Shown one piece after another: positions 51,578-62,269 of a stretch of 63,380 nt of DNA. The notes below the pieces were generated by a model. That model worked only from the letters and a program-made list of their open reading frames with translations. It made no database searches and was not told where the DNA came from. The stretch is from Chrysochromulina tobinii. Lineage: Eukaryota; Haptophyta; Prymnesiales; Chrysochromulinaceae. Every line of letters starts with the position of its first letter. The first letter of the stretch is position 1. Location: contig JWZX01003286.1 in assembly GCA_001275005.1 (NCBI GenBank), forward strand, positions 1 through 63,380, written 5' to 3'. The translations under genes and the position numbers were made by a program.

Positions 51578-54430
51578 ATGCGCGTTTTATGCTGGCTAAC
51601 GGCAGTAAGCTCCTCGGCACATGCATTTAGTGTCGCGTCCATGCATGGGCGGCGGTCCATGCACACGTATCGTGATCTGAACTCGCATCGAGTCGCCATG
51701 GACGCGGGTGTGCACGACCGAGTGGAGGTGGGTGCTGCTGAGGAGGGTTTTGCGGCCTGGTGGGAGGATTCCACCGAGGAGGTGAGCGATCGCGCCTGCA
51801 CTGTCGAAGGAAAGCTTCCCGATTGGCTCGTCGGGCGGCTCGTCCGCAACGGCCCAGGCCAGTGGCGCTCGGGCGATGGGTCACGAAGCTACTCACACGC
51901 GTTCGACGGGCTTGCAAAGCTGGTGTGCTTTGACGTAGCTGCGGATGGCGTCGTCCGCTTCTCAACGCGCTTCCTGCGCACCGAATGGCACCGGCAGATG
52001 GCGAATGGTAAGATGCCGCCTAGCGTCACAGTCGGGCCTGTGACGCCGGCCTGGAATCCAGTCGAGGGCCTGACGGCCGCACTGACTGGACCGGACTTCG
52101 ACAACGCACCGGTGAACATCCACCGGCTCGGAGGCAGCGACCGGTGGGTAGCGGTGACAGATGCACCCGCGCTGATCGAGTTCGACCCACGGACGCTCGA
52201 GACACGAGGGCGACTCGATGCCAACGCCACGCCGATCGCCGGAGCCTCGCGGTGGTTTGGGCAGGTGTTGCTCGTTACCTTTGATGGCCTCTCATGGCCT
52301 CTGATGACCTCTGATGACCTCTGATGGCCTCTGATGACCTCTGATGGCCTCTGATGGCTTCTGATGGCTTCTTATGACCTCTTCGATTGCCTCTAATGCC
52401 CTTCACTGACTCGGGCAGATCGTGCCCGCCCTCTAATGATCTCCGATTGCCTCAAATGACCTTCGATTGCTTCTAATGACTCGGGCAGATCGTGCCCGGC
52501 CTTGAGGCCTTCTCAACTGCTCATCCGCAACGGCACCCGAAGACGGGAGAGACGCTGAATTATCACCTCGAGCTCCGGCCGGTTGGTGGGCCCATCGCGC
52601 ATATCGTCGCCACGTCCGCGTCCGACAACCACGAGCAGCCCCTCAGCCGTCGCATCATTGGGTCCATCGAGTTCGAAAAGTGTGGGATCAAGGTGTGACT
52701 GTGATCGTGAATGGTTGGCTGTGAATGGCTGGCTGTGGAAGGGTGATTGCCCCAGGGATTCCACACGCCCATCGCCCTCCTAGCGTCGCCGCTGACGCCA
52801 CCTGCTCTCTCGTCTCGTGGGTCTCGTGGGCAAGGGCATACCTTATGTCCACTCTTTCGGCGTGTCGGAGAATTATGTGGTGCGCTTCCCGCTCACTCAT
52901 CACTGATGGCCACTGATGACTTCTCATGACCTCGGATGACCTCTGATGACCTCTGGTGGCGGCCACTGATGAGCTCTGATGAGCTCTGATGAGCTCTGAT
53001 GAGCTCTGAGGATTCTCTGATGAGCTCTGATGGCCTCCCTCATCAGGTACTCGTCCTCTTCCCGCTCACAATCCCCTTCGAGAAGCTTGCCAACGGTAAG
53101 GGCTTCCTGCCTCAGCTCTGATGACCTCTGATGACCTCTGATGACGTCCCTCATCAGGCAAGGGCTTCCTGCCTCAGCTCTGATGAGCTCTGATGACCTC
53201 TATGAGCTCTGATGATCACTCTGACCTCTGATGACCACTCATAACCTTTGATGACCTCTGATGACCTCTGATGACGTCCCTCATCAGGCAAGGGCTTCCT
53301 GCCTCAGCTCGAGTGGGACGCCTCGGCGGGCAGCCAAGTGGTCGTTTGGGACATCCGTGGCAATCCGCTTCGTCAGGCCAAGATTGCAACCTCGTGGCGT
53401 GCGGAGCCGTGCTGGGCGTACCATGTGATCAACGTGTTTGACGAGAACGGACTGATCACGATCGACCTCAATGCGTACCGCGAGCCCCACATCGCAACGG
53501 GGCCGCATGGATTCGCGTATGTTGAGAGCCTCTGATGGCTCCCGAGTGCCTATGATGGCCTCTCTGAGGACCTTTCTGATGACTTCCCTCATCAGGTACC
53601 TCGAAAACATGCAAGGTGGCCCAAGCGCGCTCGCAAAGCAGATACGCGACGGCGGCTACTTGCGCATGCAGGTGACCTCTGACGACCTCTGACGACCTCT
53701 GATGACCTCTGACGACCTCTGACGACCTCTGATGACCTCTGATGACCTCTGATGACCTCTGATGACCTCTGATGACCTCTGATGGCTTCTGATGACCTCT
53801 AATGACCTCTGATGACCTCTGATGGCTGTCTACTTGCACATGCAGGTGAACGACTTCGGCGATCCCACGCCCACACGGAAGGCCTCATGTTCCTGGCTCG
53901 ATATGGTCGATGAGTTAGGGCTCAATTGGACTTTCGAACTCGTGCGCGTGAACGACGCGTACACTGGTCGGCGCCATCGATACGCGTACGGCTTCACGGG
54001 CTTCAATAATCATCAGGGCCCTGGGGGGGGCAACCGGTTTGGCCCCGGCGGCGCGGTGGTCAAGATGGACACGGAGGCCAACCCACCAGCCGGCCCGCCA
54101 CCAAGCTCGATCAAGCCGCGAGTCAAGGGGCTGTTTGAGGGCGAAGAGGCACGAGGAGAGCAGCCCTCAAGGGCCCGAGCCGCCGCCCCTCCCAAGCCAT
54201 CCGTCAGCTGCTGGTCGTCGGCGACCGTCTTCCCTTCGGAGCCCGTGTTCGTGGGTCGCCCGGGTGCATCTGCGGAGGACGACGGCGTGTTACTCTTCCT
54301 CGGGTACGATACGTTGCGCCGAGAGTCGTTCATGGGCGTGCTGGACGCCGCGGACATGAGCGAGCTGGCGCGGGTGCATGCGGGCTCGCGCTGCTGCGTA
54401 TCCTTTCATGGGCAATGGATACCGGCCTGA
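51578..54430 (+). CDS. Carotenoid cleavage oxygenase (RPE65/BCO/CCD family), 7 exons
   Basis: Exons are 51578-52264, 52489-52692, 52835-52879, 53047-53095, 53288-53516, 53596-53671 and 53846-54430; all phases agree and give 624 residues. The four iron-binding His of the family are each in the expected block: TAHPQRHPKTGE (exon 2), IPYVHSFGVSENYVV (exon 3), CWAYHVINVFDENG (exon 5) and SFHGQWIP (exon 7). Other family blocks are WLVGRLVRNGPGQW, HAFDGLAKL and DDGVLLFLGYDTLRRESFMG. The N-terminus is leader-like (MRVLCWLTAVSSSAHAFSVA, again ending in an ASAF-like HAFS), suggesting plastid targeting. It cleaves a double bond in a carotenoid or apocarotenoid. Every intron shows at least a trace of neighbouring exon sequence. 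Confidence 0.93.
53091..53310 (+). repeat. Triplicated exon edge in intron 4 of the carotenoid oxygenase
   Basis: The block AAGGGCTTCCTGCCTCAGCT occurs at 53096, 53158 and 53288 with near-perfect identity. Copy 1 begins GTA and is the donor; copies 2 and 3 begin GCA after CCCTCATCAG. The filler between is TGATGACCTC units. Confidence 0.96.
53672..53845 (+). repeat. Intron 6 minisatellite (TGACGACCTC / TGATGACCTC)
   Basis: About 14 ten-base units fill the intron. Its last 20 bases, ending CTACTTGCACATGCAG, copy the end of exon 6 (CTACTTGCGCATGCAG). Confidence 0.95.
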
Positions 54431-55052
54431 TCCCTGAACTTAAAATGTGAGGCGTCTGGCGTGTCGAATTTAGAGAGTATACAAGCTCTGCTTTGGTGAG
54501 AGTTCAGAGTATGTGTTCCAAGACAATGCAAAATAATCGATAAACTCCGAGTTACGTCCGACGGACTGAGAATTCCTCTGACGCGGCGAAAGGTGTAAGG
54601 CCAAAGGAGAGTGTCCGGTCATTGTGGGCAATAATGCAAAATCCAAAAAGCGGCCATAACCCTTAACCGAAGACGTAACCGAAGGCAACTCATTAGGAGT
54701 TTCGTCCTTCATCCGTCTCCACGGAACAGGGAAGTGAAGGAGTAGATTCGCGCGTCGTTCCTGCCCCCCCTCCCCGTGTGTGTATGGAAGAGACGGCGAA
54801 GCAGCAATTGAGTAATAGCCCACGATGAAGCCCACGAGAGACGAGTACACATTTCGACTCCGTACTTGATGTGTTGAGCTGTTGACCAGGGTGAGCGGAG
54901 CCGTCTGTTCCAAACTGTAATCCCGTTACGTTTGATGTTTGTGTGTTGTGTGTTTTGGGTTTTCGGTTGAGTTAGTGCCTACGCTCGTCCCAATGTTCTT
55001 CGTTCTCGCGTCCGGCCTTGGGTCCGGACGTTACAGATGCGCCGCGTCTGGC
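54431..55052. other. Convergent intergenic region, no gene
   Basis: About 620 bp, AT-richer than the genes, with no conserved frame or repeat seen. Confidence 0.5.
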
Positions 55053-57318
55053 TCATGTGTCGTCACGCGGCTTGTTCGTCGGGTTGGCGTAGGTGAGCTT
55101 GGAGCAGCCTCTGACGCCACCGACGTTGTAGAGACTCGGGTGTGGACGGAGCCCGCTCGCCGTCGTCGAGTACCGGTAGAGCCCTTCTGCGAGCATTTGG
55201 CAGATGAAGCCGGTAGGCGCCATGTCGGGCACTTTGGGGCGCACGATGGGCATGACACTTAGCCCGCCCTGGTCCAGGGCTTGGTCTCGGAAGCTCACAT
55301 TCGAGCTCGCCGCGAGCTCATCGAAGAGTTTCTCCGAGCCGCTTTCGAAGCGCACGGCACACGAGCGGAAGACGTCGAGCGCGCGGCCGAACGCGCCGTC
55401 GAGGGCGCGCCGTGGTATCCACACAATCCAGTCGCCCATTCGGCGCGCCGTGTCGAGCGGATGGAAGCAGTGCGGGAGCAGCGGCACGAGGATAGCGAGG
55501 TCCGGTCTCATAAAGAGCACGGACTCAAAGAGCTGGGCGCCGTCGTGGGCGCCACCGGCATCGTCGAACTCGTCCGGGCATCCGAGCTGCTTGCAATGGA
55601 GAGATCTCCGCGCCTCGTGCTCCAAGATCAGCCGGTAGATCGCGTGCCGACTTGCAAGCTGAAGTGGGTCGTGGGTGGGAGGCAGTCAGAGCTGATGAGA
55701 AAGGCGATCAGAGCTTGCTTCATTAATAGATCAGCCGCTAGATTGCGTGCGGGGCGGCTCGCAAGCTGTGTCCGAGAGGGCCATCAATCGAGAGGCCATG
55801 AAGAGGCCGCCATCAGAGGCCATCAGAGGCCAAGCATCAGAGGCCATCAGAGAACCATCAGAGGCCATCAGAGGCCATCAGAGGCCCCATGTTCACCTGT
55901 CCCAGGGCCGTCGGTAGGGCGCACACGTTGATGTACGTGTCGCACGGCGAGCGCGGGGGGACGCGAGGATGACGAATGTACTCACAGTCAGGCACCCTTC
56001 GTATCACATCGACTGTGGCAGTAGCAGGCCCGCGTATGCTCCCATCAAAGTTCATCAGCATGCCATCGCTGTCGACGAGCTCGACATTGTCAGGCGCTGC
56101 CCCGAGCACCTCGAGAGCGACCACAACCCTTCTGTGAATTAGGCTGTGGATGTGATGCTGCTGCTCCGCGGCAGCCGTTGGCGTCGGCGGCGTCGGTGAC
56201 GTCACAGTCGGTGGCGCCTGATGTGTTCGGTGGCCACCGTGCTGCACTGGCCGGTCGTCATGGAGCCGCAGGTGTGCAAACACCGTCGTGCGAGCACCCA
56301 CGGCGTCGATGAGATGGCCGCGCACAGTCGTGTACACGAGCTGATGCGCAAACGTGCGCGCCAGCCCCCCCAGCCCGAGGGCCAGGCGAGGCACGCGCGA
56401 GGGCTTTCCCTCCAGGGTGGTGCACACGGCGCGAGCCATCGCCCTGCAAGAAGCTGCATCCGTCCCCACATCCGTCCCGACATCCGTTCCGTTGACCTCT
56501 GGAGAGATACTCCGTTGAGTGCTCGCCGTGCTCGTCGTGTACAAGAAAGGGCTGTTCGCCCTAGGGCTCGCTCCCCCCGCGCTCACGACACGTGAACCGG
56601 CACGTGAGCCATTATGTGGCCCGTCACGATGCTGCCTATGAACGGCGTGGCCAGCGAGCCGCTTCATTTCGTCTGGAGCGAAGCGCCGTGGAGGGCACCC
56701 GAGCCTCGAGGCGTGCGCGGGGGTCGCATTCTGGAACGCACGGCACTCCGTCTCAGATGGAGGAAGCGGCAGTGCGACCGCGAGCAACGGATCCTGTAGC
56801 ACGGACACTGGGCGGCGCGCTGCCCGTGACGGCGCCTCCTGCGCTGCCCGTGCTAATGGGCGAGATTCGACGCGAGATGTCGAGGCACCGTCACGGGCGC
56901 CAGGGCCGAGTAGGAGAGTGTCTGCGTCGGCTCGAGCATACCAGTGGAAGTGGCCATGGCTGCGAGAACCATCCCACTTGTAGAAGCAATACGGCCAGAG
57001 CGGCTGGGTCCACAGGAGGTTAGGGCTCGTCTGCACGAAGATGGCGTTTACAGGTGTCTTGGTGTGGGCCTCTTGCGCCACCGTAGCTTCGAGGCAAGCA
57101 CGCGCAAAGTCGCGGCCGCTTGCGTTCTGTTCTCGCAATGGCAGCAGTACGCTCCGCACGCCCAGGCTACCGAGCAAGTTGATGCGAGACGAGGCGATGG
57201 ACAGTGGAGACGCTTCAGACGGTATGCACATCGCCACGACTGGGATCGCGAACGACGCGCAAACCGCGCGTGGTGCCGTCTCGCGTGATTCGGCGCCGTG
57301 AGCTGGGAGCGCGGGCAT
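55053..57318 (-). CDS. Glycosyltransferase-like protein B, 2 exons
   Basis: Exon 1 is 57318-55897 and exon 2 is 55658-55053, both phase 0, 675 residues. The N-terminal part has FAIPVVAMCIPSEASPL and GHFHWYARADADTLLLGPG, which resembles the W-x-K-A-D-D-D-T block of fringe/C1GALT-type transferases with DAD as the metal motif. After a low-complexity region, LALGLGGLARTFAHQLVYTT, TVFAHLRLHDD and VELVDSDGMLMN resemble a second transferase-like domain. Exon 2 has FESVLFMRPDLAILVPLLPH and MGDWIVWIPRRALDGAFGRA, the same pattern as the gene at 41591-42955. The middle of exon 1 may include unrecognised introns, because its composition is not protein-like. Substrates are unknown. Confidence 0.5.
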
Positions 57319-57612
57319 GGCGCTCGGTGTCGGCGCGCGCGCGCGCAAGTCGCAGCCTACGCCGCTGAAAACTGCACGCTAGCTGCACGCTTGCTCGGTC
57401 CGCGGAGAGGAGTGATTTTATAGTTCTTTGCATTGCGCCGTTTGGCTCGGCGACGCGGACGGAAAGGAACGAAACTGCAAACTGCATCACGTCAAAAGAC
57501 AAAACGGATATGCATGCTCTTTGCATGCTCTGAATCGAATGCGAACCAAAACAGGGTGGGATCTGGGAAGCATGGCCTTACATACGCTTCAGTGAGAGAA
57601 CGACGCGTTCAA

Positions 57613-58533
57613 TCATAGCTCATCTTGTCGTGTGTGGATGTCGTCCCAAGCGGGTGCATGGCTTGCCGTGGGTTCGTCCTGTGCAGCTTCGCGCCCCGCG
57701 ACGTTGCGCGCCGCCGCAATCTTGAAGCCATCCGAGGTATCCACGAGGCTGCTCGACCCCAGGCCCAGGCTCGAGAGAAGCTCCCACGCCTCTTCCACAC
57801 CAAGGGAGGCGAGTAGATCGTTCAATCGGTGCAAGGTGCCAGGCCGCTGGTCACTCAGGTCCGCTACGAGGTCGTCGTCCTCGGCGCACTTGAGCTGGAA
57901 CTCGTAGGTATCAACCGAGCCCCAGTCCTGGAAGCCGCGATGCACGCGCACGCCCACCACCGTGCTCTCCCTGCGGCAGGTCGCCGATCGTGTCTCCTTG
58001 AGCGCGTCGAAAGGCAGACCCACCACCGAGCGCCACTCTCGATCGCAGCGCAGCTTGAAATTGTACATGTCGCGGCCCTCGCCGCGCCCGCGCATCACCT
58101 GCAAGCCGGTGAGTGCCGTGCCCGCAGGACATACGGCCGCCCCATGCTCGGAGGCCTTCGTGTCGAACCGCATGCCCATCCACCCTGTGAGTGCCCCGTG
58201 CGAGCCACACCGAAGTTGGAAGTCGAACAGCTCACGACTGCCGCTGCGCTTCGTGTGCCCAGATTTGACGGCAAGGCCGGTTACCGCGAGGCCCTCCGGA
58301 CACCTCATCTCTTTCGTTTCGCAGTGCCCGTCGCGCTGCTTCCCATGGCGGCCTGACAGCCACGACTCTGCCCAAGCAAAGAAGGCCACGATCCCAGCGT
58401 GCTCCTGGCAGTCCTCGGAGAAGCGGAGCCCGAGCCGATCGGTCCAACCAGCCCAAGAGTCGTCCGTCATGCCGGCAGCTACTATCACGAGCATGAAGAA
58501 CACGGAGGCCTCGCTTCTGAAGAGACGTCGCAT
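57613..58533 (-). CDS. Secreted dermatopontin-like repeat protein
   Basis: Intronless, 306 residues, with a signal peptide (MRRLFRSEASVFFMLVIVAA). Four repeats of a ~50-residue unit follow, each ending in a D-x-Y/F-x-F/L-Q/K-L-(R/K)-C pattern: LAVTGLAVKSGHTKRSGSRE with FDFQLRC, TALTGLQVMRGRGEGRDMYN with FKLRC, and TVVGVRVHRGFQDWGSVDTY with EFQLKC. The pattern of a Cys start, G-L-x-V and a final C is like dermatopontin/tyrosine-rich matrix proteins. The C-terminal ~80 residues are helical and not repeat-like. It is probably extracellular; a partner is not evident. Confidence 0.65.
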   Translation of the reverse strand: MRRLFRSEASVFFMLVIVAAGMTDDSWAGWTDRLGLRFSEDCQEHAGIVAFFAWAESWLSGRHGKQRDGHCETKEMRCPEGLAVTGLAVKSGHTKRSGSRELFDFQLRCGSHGALTGWMGMRFDTKASEHGAAVCPAGTALTGLQVMRGRGEGRDMYNFKLRCDREWRSVVGLPFDALKETRSATCRRESTVVGVRVHRGFQDWGSVDTYEFQLKCAEDDDLVADLSDQRPGTLHRLNDLLASLGVEEAWELLSSLGLGSSSLVDTSDGFKIAAARNVAGREAAQDEPTASHAPAWDDIHTRQDEL

Positions 58534-58741
58534 TCGCTCATCAAACTAAATCGGGCAAGTATTAGTGTGGACCTAGGCGTGAGAAGGTGACTCTCGCTGT
58601 AGAGGACCCCCGCCGAATTGCCTATCTTTCAGTGCTTCGTCACCGAACTTCCGACGAATGGATGCAACGTTTGATGCAAAGTCCGGCGCCGCGCCGCAGA
58701 GTCGTGGCGCCGCCGCGTCAGTCGTGCTCGCTGCTCGAAAC

Positions 58742-60331
58742 ATGACGCGGGCCGTGCTCCTGGCTGTGACCTTGGCTGCACCGCTGCGCGTTCACGGCGC
58801 GCCCGTGGTGACATCGAGCGGCGCGGCGACTGCGCCTCGTTCGTATGCTGTCATCTTCGACGGCGGGTCCACAGGCACTCGCGTCCACGTCTTCTCCTGG
58901 CTGAGCGGCCCGCAAGCCGGGCCAACAATTGACGGCCTGCCGGACGTGCGCGCGGAGCCCGGCGGCCACTTAAAGGTGAAGCCGGGCATCTCAAGCTTCG
59001 AGAGCAACCCCGAGGAGGCGGGCGCCTCCATCCTGCCCCTCATCGAGCTCGCCGAGCGCGTCGTTCCGCGCGAGGAGCACAGCCGCACGCTGGTCATGCT
59101 GCGTGCCACCGCTGGCATGCGCCTCGTCTCGCGCCGGCGCGCGCAGCGCGTCTACGCGTCGCTCTACGAGGCAGTCGCGCGCCGAAACACCTTCACTAGC
59201 ACGCGCCGGCAGCACTTCGGGACGCTCTCGGGCGATGACGAGGGCGTCTTCGGCTGGCTGAGCGCCAACTATCTGCTGCGCCGCTCGGGGCGCATCCCAC
59301 AGATGGGCGCGGTCGGCGCGCTCGACCTCGGCGGCGGCTCCACTCAGATCACGCTGCAGGCACCTCCGAGCTTGCATCTGGATCTCCGCTCGCAGATTGA
59401 CCCTCGACACGCGGGCGATAGCCTCGCGCGGCCGAGCACTCAGCGCGAGCCGTCGCCGCCCTCGGTGGCTCTGCCGAGTGGCGAGGTCTTCGTCTTCACC
59501 CACTCGCACCTAGGCTTTGGCAACAAGGCCGTCCTCGCCTCCCTGACTGAGGCGGAGGCAGCCTCGTGCCTCGCCGCGGGTGTGAATACCAGTTGGGAAC
59601 CCTGTAACCTCACCTCGACCAGCATGCAAGTGCTCACCACGGCGCCTTGCCCCCTTCCCCGCAGGTGTGAATACCAGTTGGGAACCGTGTAACCGCTCGA
59701 GAGACTACCAGCGCTTCCTCCAGCGAGGCGCGAGGCCCATCACGCTGCTGGGCAAGGGATCGTTTGCTCACTGCGACGCGGCCGTGCGCCGACAGGTACG
59801 TTGATTGCCACTGATTGCCATTGATTGCCACTGATTGCCTGTCGGGCACGATGGATTGCCCTTGGGCGCGACGATGCAGGTACGTTGATTGCCACTGATG
59901 ATCGGCCTTGCATGCATGCGCTCACCACGGCGCCTCCCCGAGCGCCCCGATGCCTTGCGCCGACAGCTCGCCACCTTTGATTGCCACTGATGATCTGCCT
60001 TGCATGCAAGTGCTCACTGCGACGCGGCCGTGTGCGGACAGCTCGCCACCTTTGATTGCCACTGATGATCTGCCTTGCATGCATGGGCTCACTGCGACGC
60101 GGCCGTGTGCGGACAGCTCGCCACCTTTGACCGCCAAGGCCAACCAGCGGTGCATGCTCCCATTCCCCACAGCCATGGCCTCGCCCCGCAGCCGCCGCGG
60201 TTCGTGGCGATGAGCCTCTTTTTCTACGTGAAGCACTTCGCGCACGTCGCAGGCCACATCCCTGAGCACCAGCCGAGCGGTGGCGGTGCGGTGGATGCTG
60301 CGGCTGCGTCTGCGTCGGCTGCTGGAGCGGC

Positions 60332-60365
<34 letters not shown>

Positions 60366-60998
60366 AGCTCGAGGAGCACGAGCGCGAGCGCCGCGATGCT
60401 CGAGCAGGTACGTTGATTGCCACTGATGATCTGCCTTGCATGCATGCGCTCACCACGGCGCCTCACCGAGCGCCGCGATGCTCGAGCAGGCGGCCTGCGC
60501 GCTGTGTGACGATCTGACTTGCGTGCATGTGCTCACCACGGCGCTCCCATGCTCGAGCAGGCGGCCCGCGCGCTGTGTGAGTATGACGACGCACGGCTCC
60601 GGACTCTCGTCGGGAAGGATCCGCTCACGACCGAGGATGCTCTGATGTGGCGATGCTTTGACCTGACGTACGCCGCGCGCCTGCTCACCGACGGCTACGG
60701 ATTCGACCCGAACGCTCCCGTCATCGACTTCATGGGCGACGTCGACGGCGTCGAGGTGGAGTGGACGCTAGGAGCGTTGCTCAACGAGCTGATGCTCCTG
60801 GCTGAGGCCAACGGCTTTGCCGGCCACGCTAGCCACGGCGGCAGCGGTGCGGGCGGCGGCTTCGGGGCCTCGAAGGTGCTTGCCTTGCTAGCGGCAGCGC
60901 TGGCCGCGTTCTTTCTCTTGCCACGCGTCTGCGGTGAGACGCGCCGCTTGATCCGTCTCCGAGGCGGAGGGCGCGCTCAGCTGCTCAACAAGTGGTGA
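58742..60998 (+). CDS. GDA1/CD39-family apyrase (NTPDase), 4 exons
   Basis: Exons are 58742-59579, 59665-59795, 60117-60407 and 60561-60998; phases agree and give 565 residues. The signal peptide is MTRAVLLAVTLAAPLRVHG. The apyrase-conserved regions are AVIFDGGSTGTRVHVF (ACR1), MLRATAGMR (ACR2), GDDEGVFGWLSANYL (ACR3) and GALDLGGGSTQITL (ACR4). A poly-Gly run is in exon 3 and one membrane helix at the C-terminus (VLALLAAALAAFFLLPRVC). These enzymes hydrolyse nucleoside di- and triphosphates in the Golgi lumen or outside the cell; the C-terminal anchor suits either. All three introns contain exon-edge copies. ATG 58742 is chosen because it gives the signal peptide. Confidence 0.92.
59580..60560 (+). 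repeat. Exon-edge copies in the three CD39 introns
   Basis: Intron 1 starts with a 30-bp copy (59580) of exon 2's start (59665) with one mismatch; it begins GTGTGAATACCAGTTGGGAA. Intron 2 holds CTCACTGCGACGCGGCCGTG at about 60014 and 60089 besides exon 2 (59767). Intron 3 holds GCGCCGCGATGCTCGAGCAG again near 60471. A second filler type (CTTGCATGCAAGTGCTCAC) recurs between the copies. Confidence 0.94.
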
Positions 60999-61398
60999 CA
61001 CGTCGCACTCACCCGAAGTGCGCGTCTTGCATGGGTGCAACGTGGTCGGGTTGCGGTCCGACTGTGCGGCGCGGTGCGGTATAATTAATCGGATTGCTCC
61101 GGTTCCCGCTCCAGACCGCTGCCGTCGCACCCGACCGTCACCCAATTTTTTCTTAAGCGCGCCTACCTCGTACCTGGAGCTGTACCGTGGCATACCGCAT
61201 ACGCCAGCGACCGGCCCGCGCAAGCCGCTGCTGCGCAGCGGGGCCAGGCCCGCGGTTTCGTACGATTTCGTCACGTCACGGATGCCAACACACGCTAACC
61301 GTGTGAAGGCGGCTACACATGCACTTTGACGCCCACCTCCGTTGATTCAATCCTATAGCGCCAAGCTGCTAACGTGCACCATCTGCGGAGTGAAGCTC

Positions 61399-61944
61399 CT
61401 ATCCATCGACGCCGGCCAGCCAATCGAGCCCTTGTCGCTGGCACTTTTCACGGAAGCGTTGCAACCAGCGCTCGAGAGTGTTGAGAGGCATCTCCACTTT
61501 GAGCTCACCCGCCAAATTGACCGTGACGGCAAAGGATGTGAGGTAGTTGTACAGGTCCTGGCCTATGCGCCGGCCCGCCTCCAGCACCTCAGCGCTCACG
61601 CGCTCCGCGGGAAGTGCAGCAAGGGACGCCGTGGGCTCAAGCGAGACGCCAAATTGTACGGTGGTCGGCATGGCGTCACCGGCTGTCCAGACATAGCGCG
61701 TCTTGAACAGTGCGCTCGGCGCTTCTGAGGTCACCGGCCCGAGGTAGTGCCACTTTTCGAAGGGAGCCGAGGCGATGTGGCAGCCGAGCGCCATCCCGGG
61801 CGGCAGCGGCTGCGAGATGAAGCACGCGAGCTCGTTGATCGGCGTAGCGTTCGTGACTTCAATGACCCAACGGTTGGTGTCGACCTGCCGGAAGGCGCTC
61901 GCATTGATGATCGGTAAGCCCGGCACGAAGCAGCTGAAGGACAT
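61399..61944 (-). CDS. Hikeshi / OPI10-family nuclear import carrier
   Basis: From ATG 61944 the protein is 181 residues, close to human Hikeshi (197). It begins MSFSCFVPGLPIINASAFRQ and continues DTNRWVIEVTNATPINELAC (beta-strand and N-linker), FEKWHYLGPVTSEAPSALFK and VQFGVSLEPTASLAALPAER, and ends with helical GQDLYNYLTSFAVTVNLAGE and LERWLQRFREKCQRQGLDWL. Those blocks are the family pattern. In animals Hikeshi brings HSP70 into the nucleus under heat stress; the role here is by homology. The frame is open further upstream to 62199, but that part is basic low-complexity and lacks conservation. The gene is divergent from the DNAI1 gene. Confidence 0.88.
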   Translation of the reverse strand: MSFSCFVPGLPIINASAFRQVDTNRWVIEVTNATPINELACFISQPLPPGMALGCHIASAPFEKWHYLGPVTSEAPSALFKTRYVWTAGDAMPTTVQFGVSLEPTASLAALPAERVSAEVLEAGRRIGQDLYNYLTSFAVTVNLAGELKVEMPLNTLERWLQRFREKCQRQGLDWLAGVDG

Positions 61945-62269
61945 TAGTCCAGAAACACCACGCGCGACCGTCAACGCGGGCGCGCGCGGCGGCCGCCCGA
62001 CGCTCGTGCGAGAGAGCCCCGAAAGGGAGCTTCTGGACGCGCCGGCGCCGGGCGCCGCCGAAGGGGCGCCCTTTCGATGCATACGCTCGCTTTTCCACGA
62101 AGCCCGTCTGCAAGAAGTCAGCGAAATCCTCCCTATAGGAGAGTTGCATTTTGTGTGTCGCCGATGAAATTTGCAATCACCGACCGCGCCGTTGCACACG
62201 TCGGGTCAGCCTGTTTTCTCGTTGCGAGTCCTCGCGGCGTCTTGCCAAGGTTGCTGACCCAAGGCTCCG

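Noticed and set aside
61945-62199. N-terminal extension of Hikeshi
   Set aside because: Although open, it is Arg/Ser low complexity, and the family's usual start coincides with the ATG at 61944.
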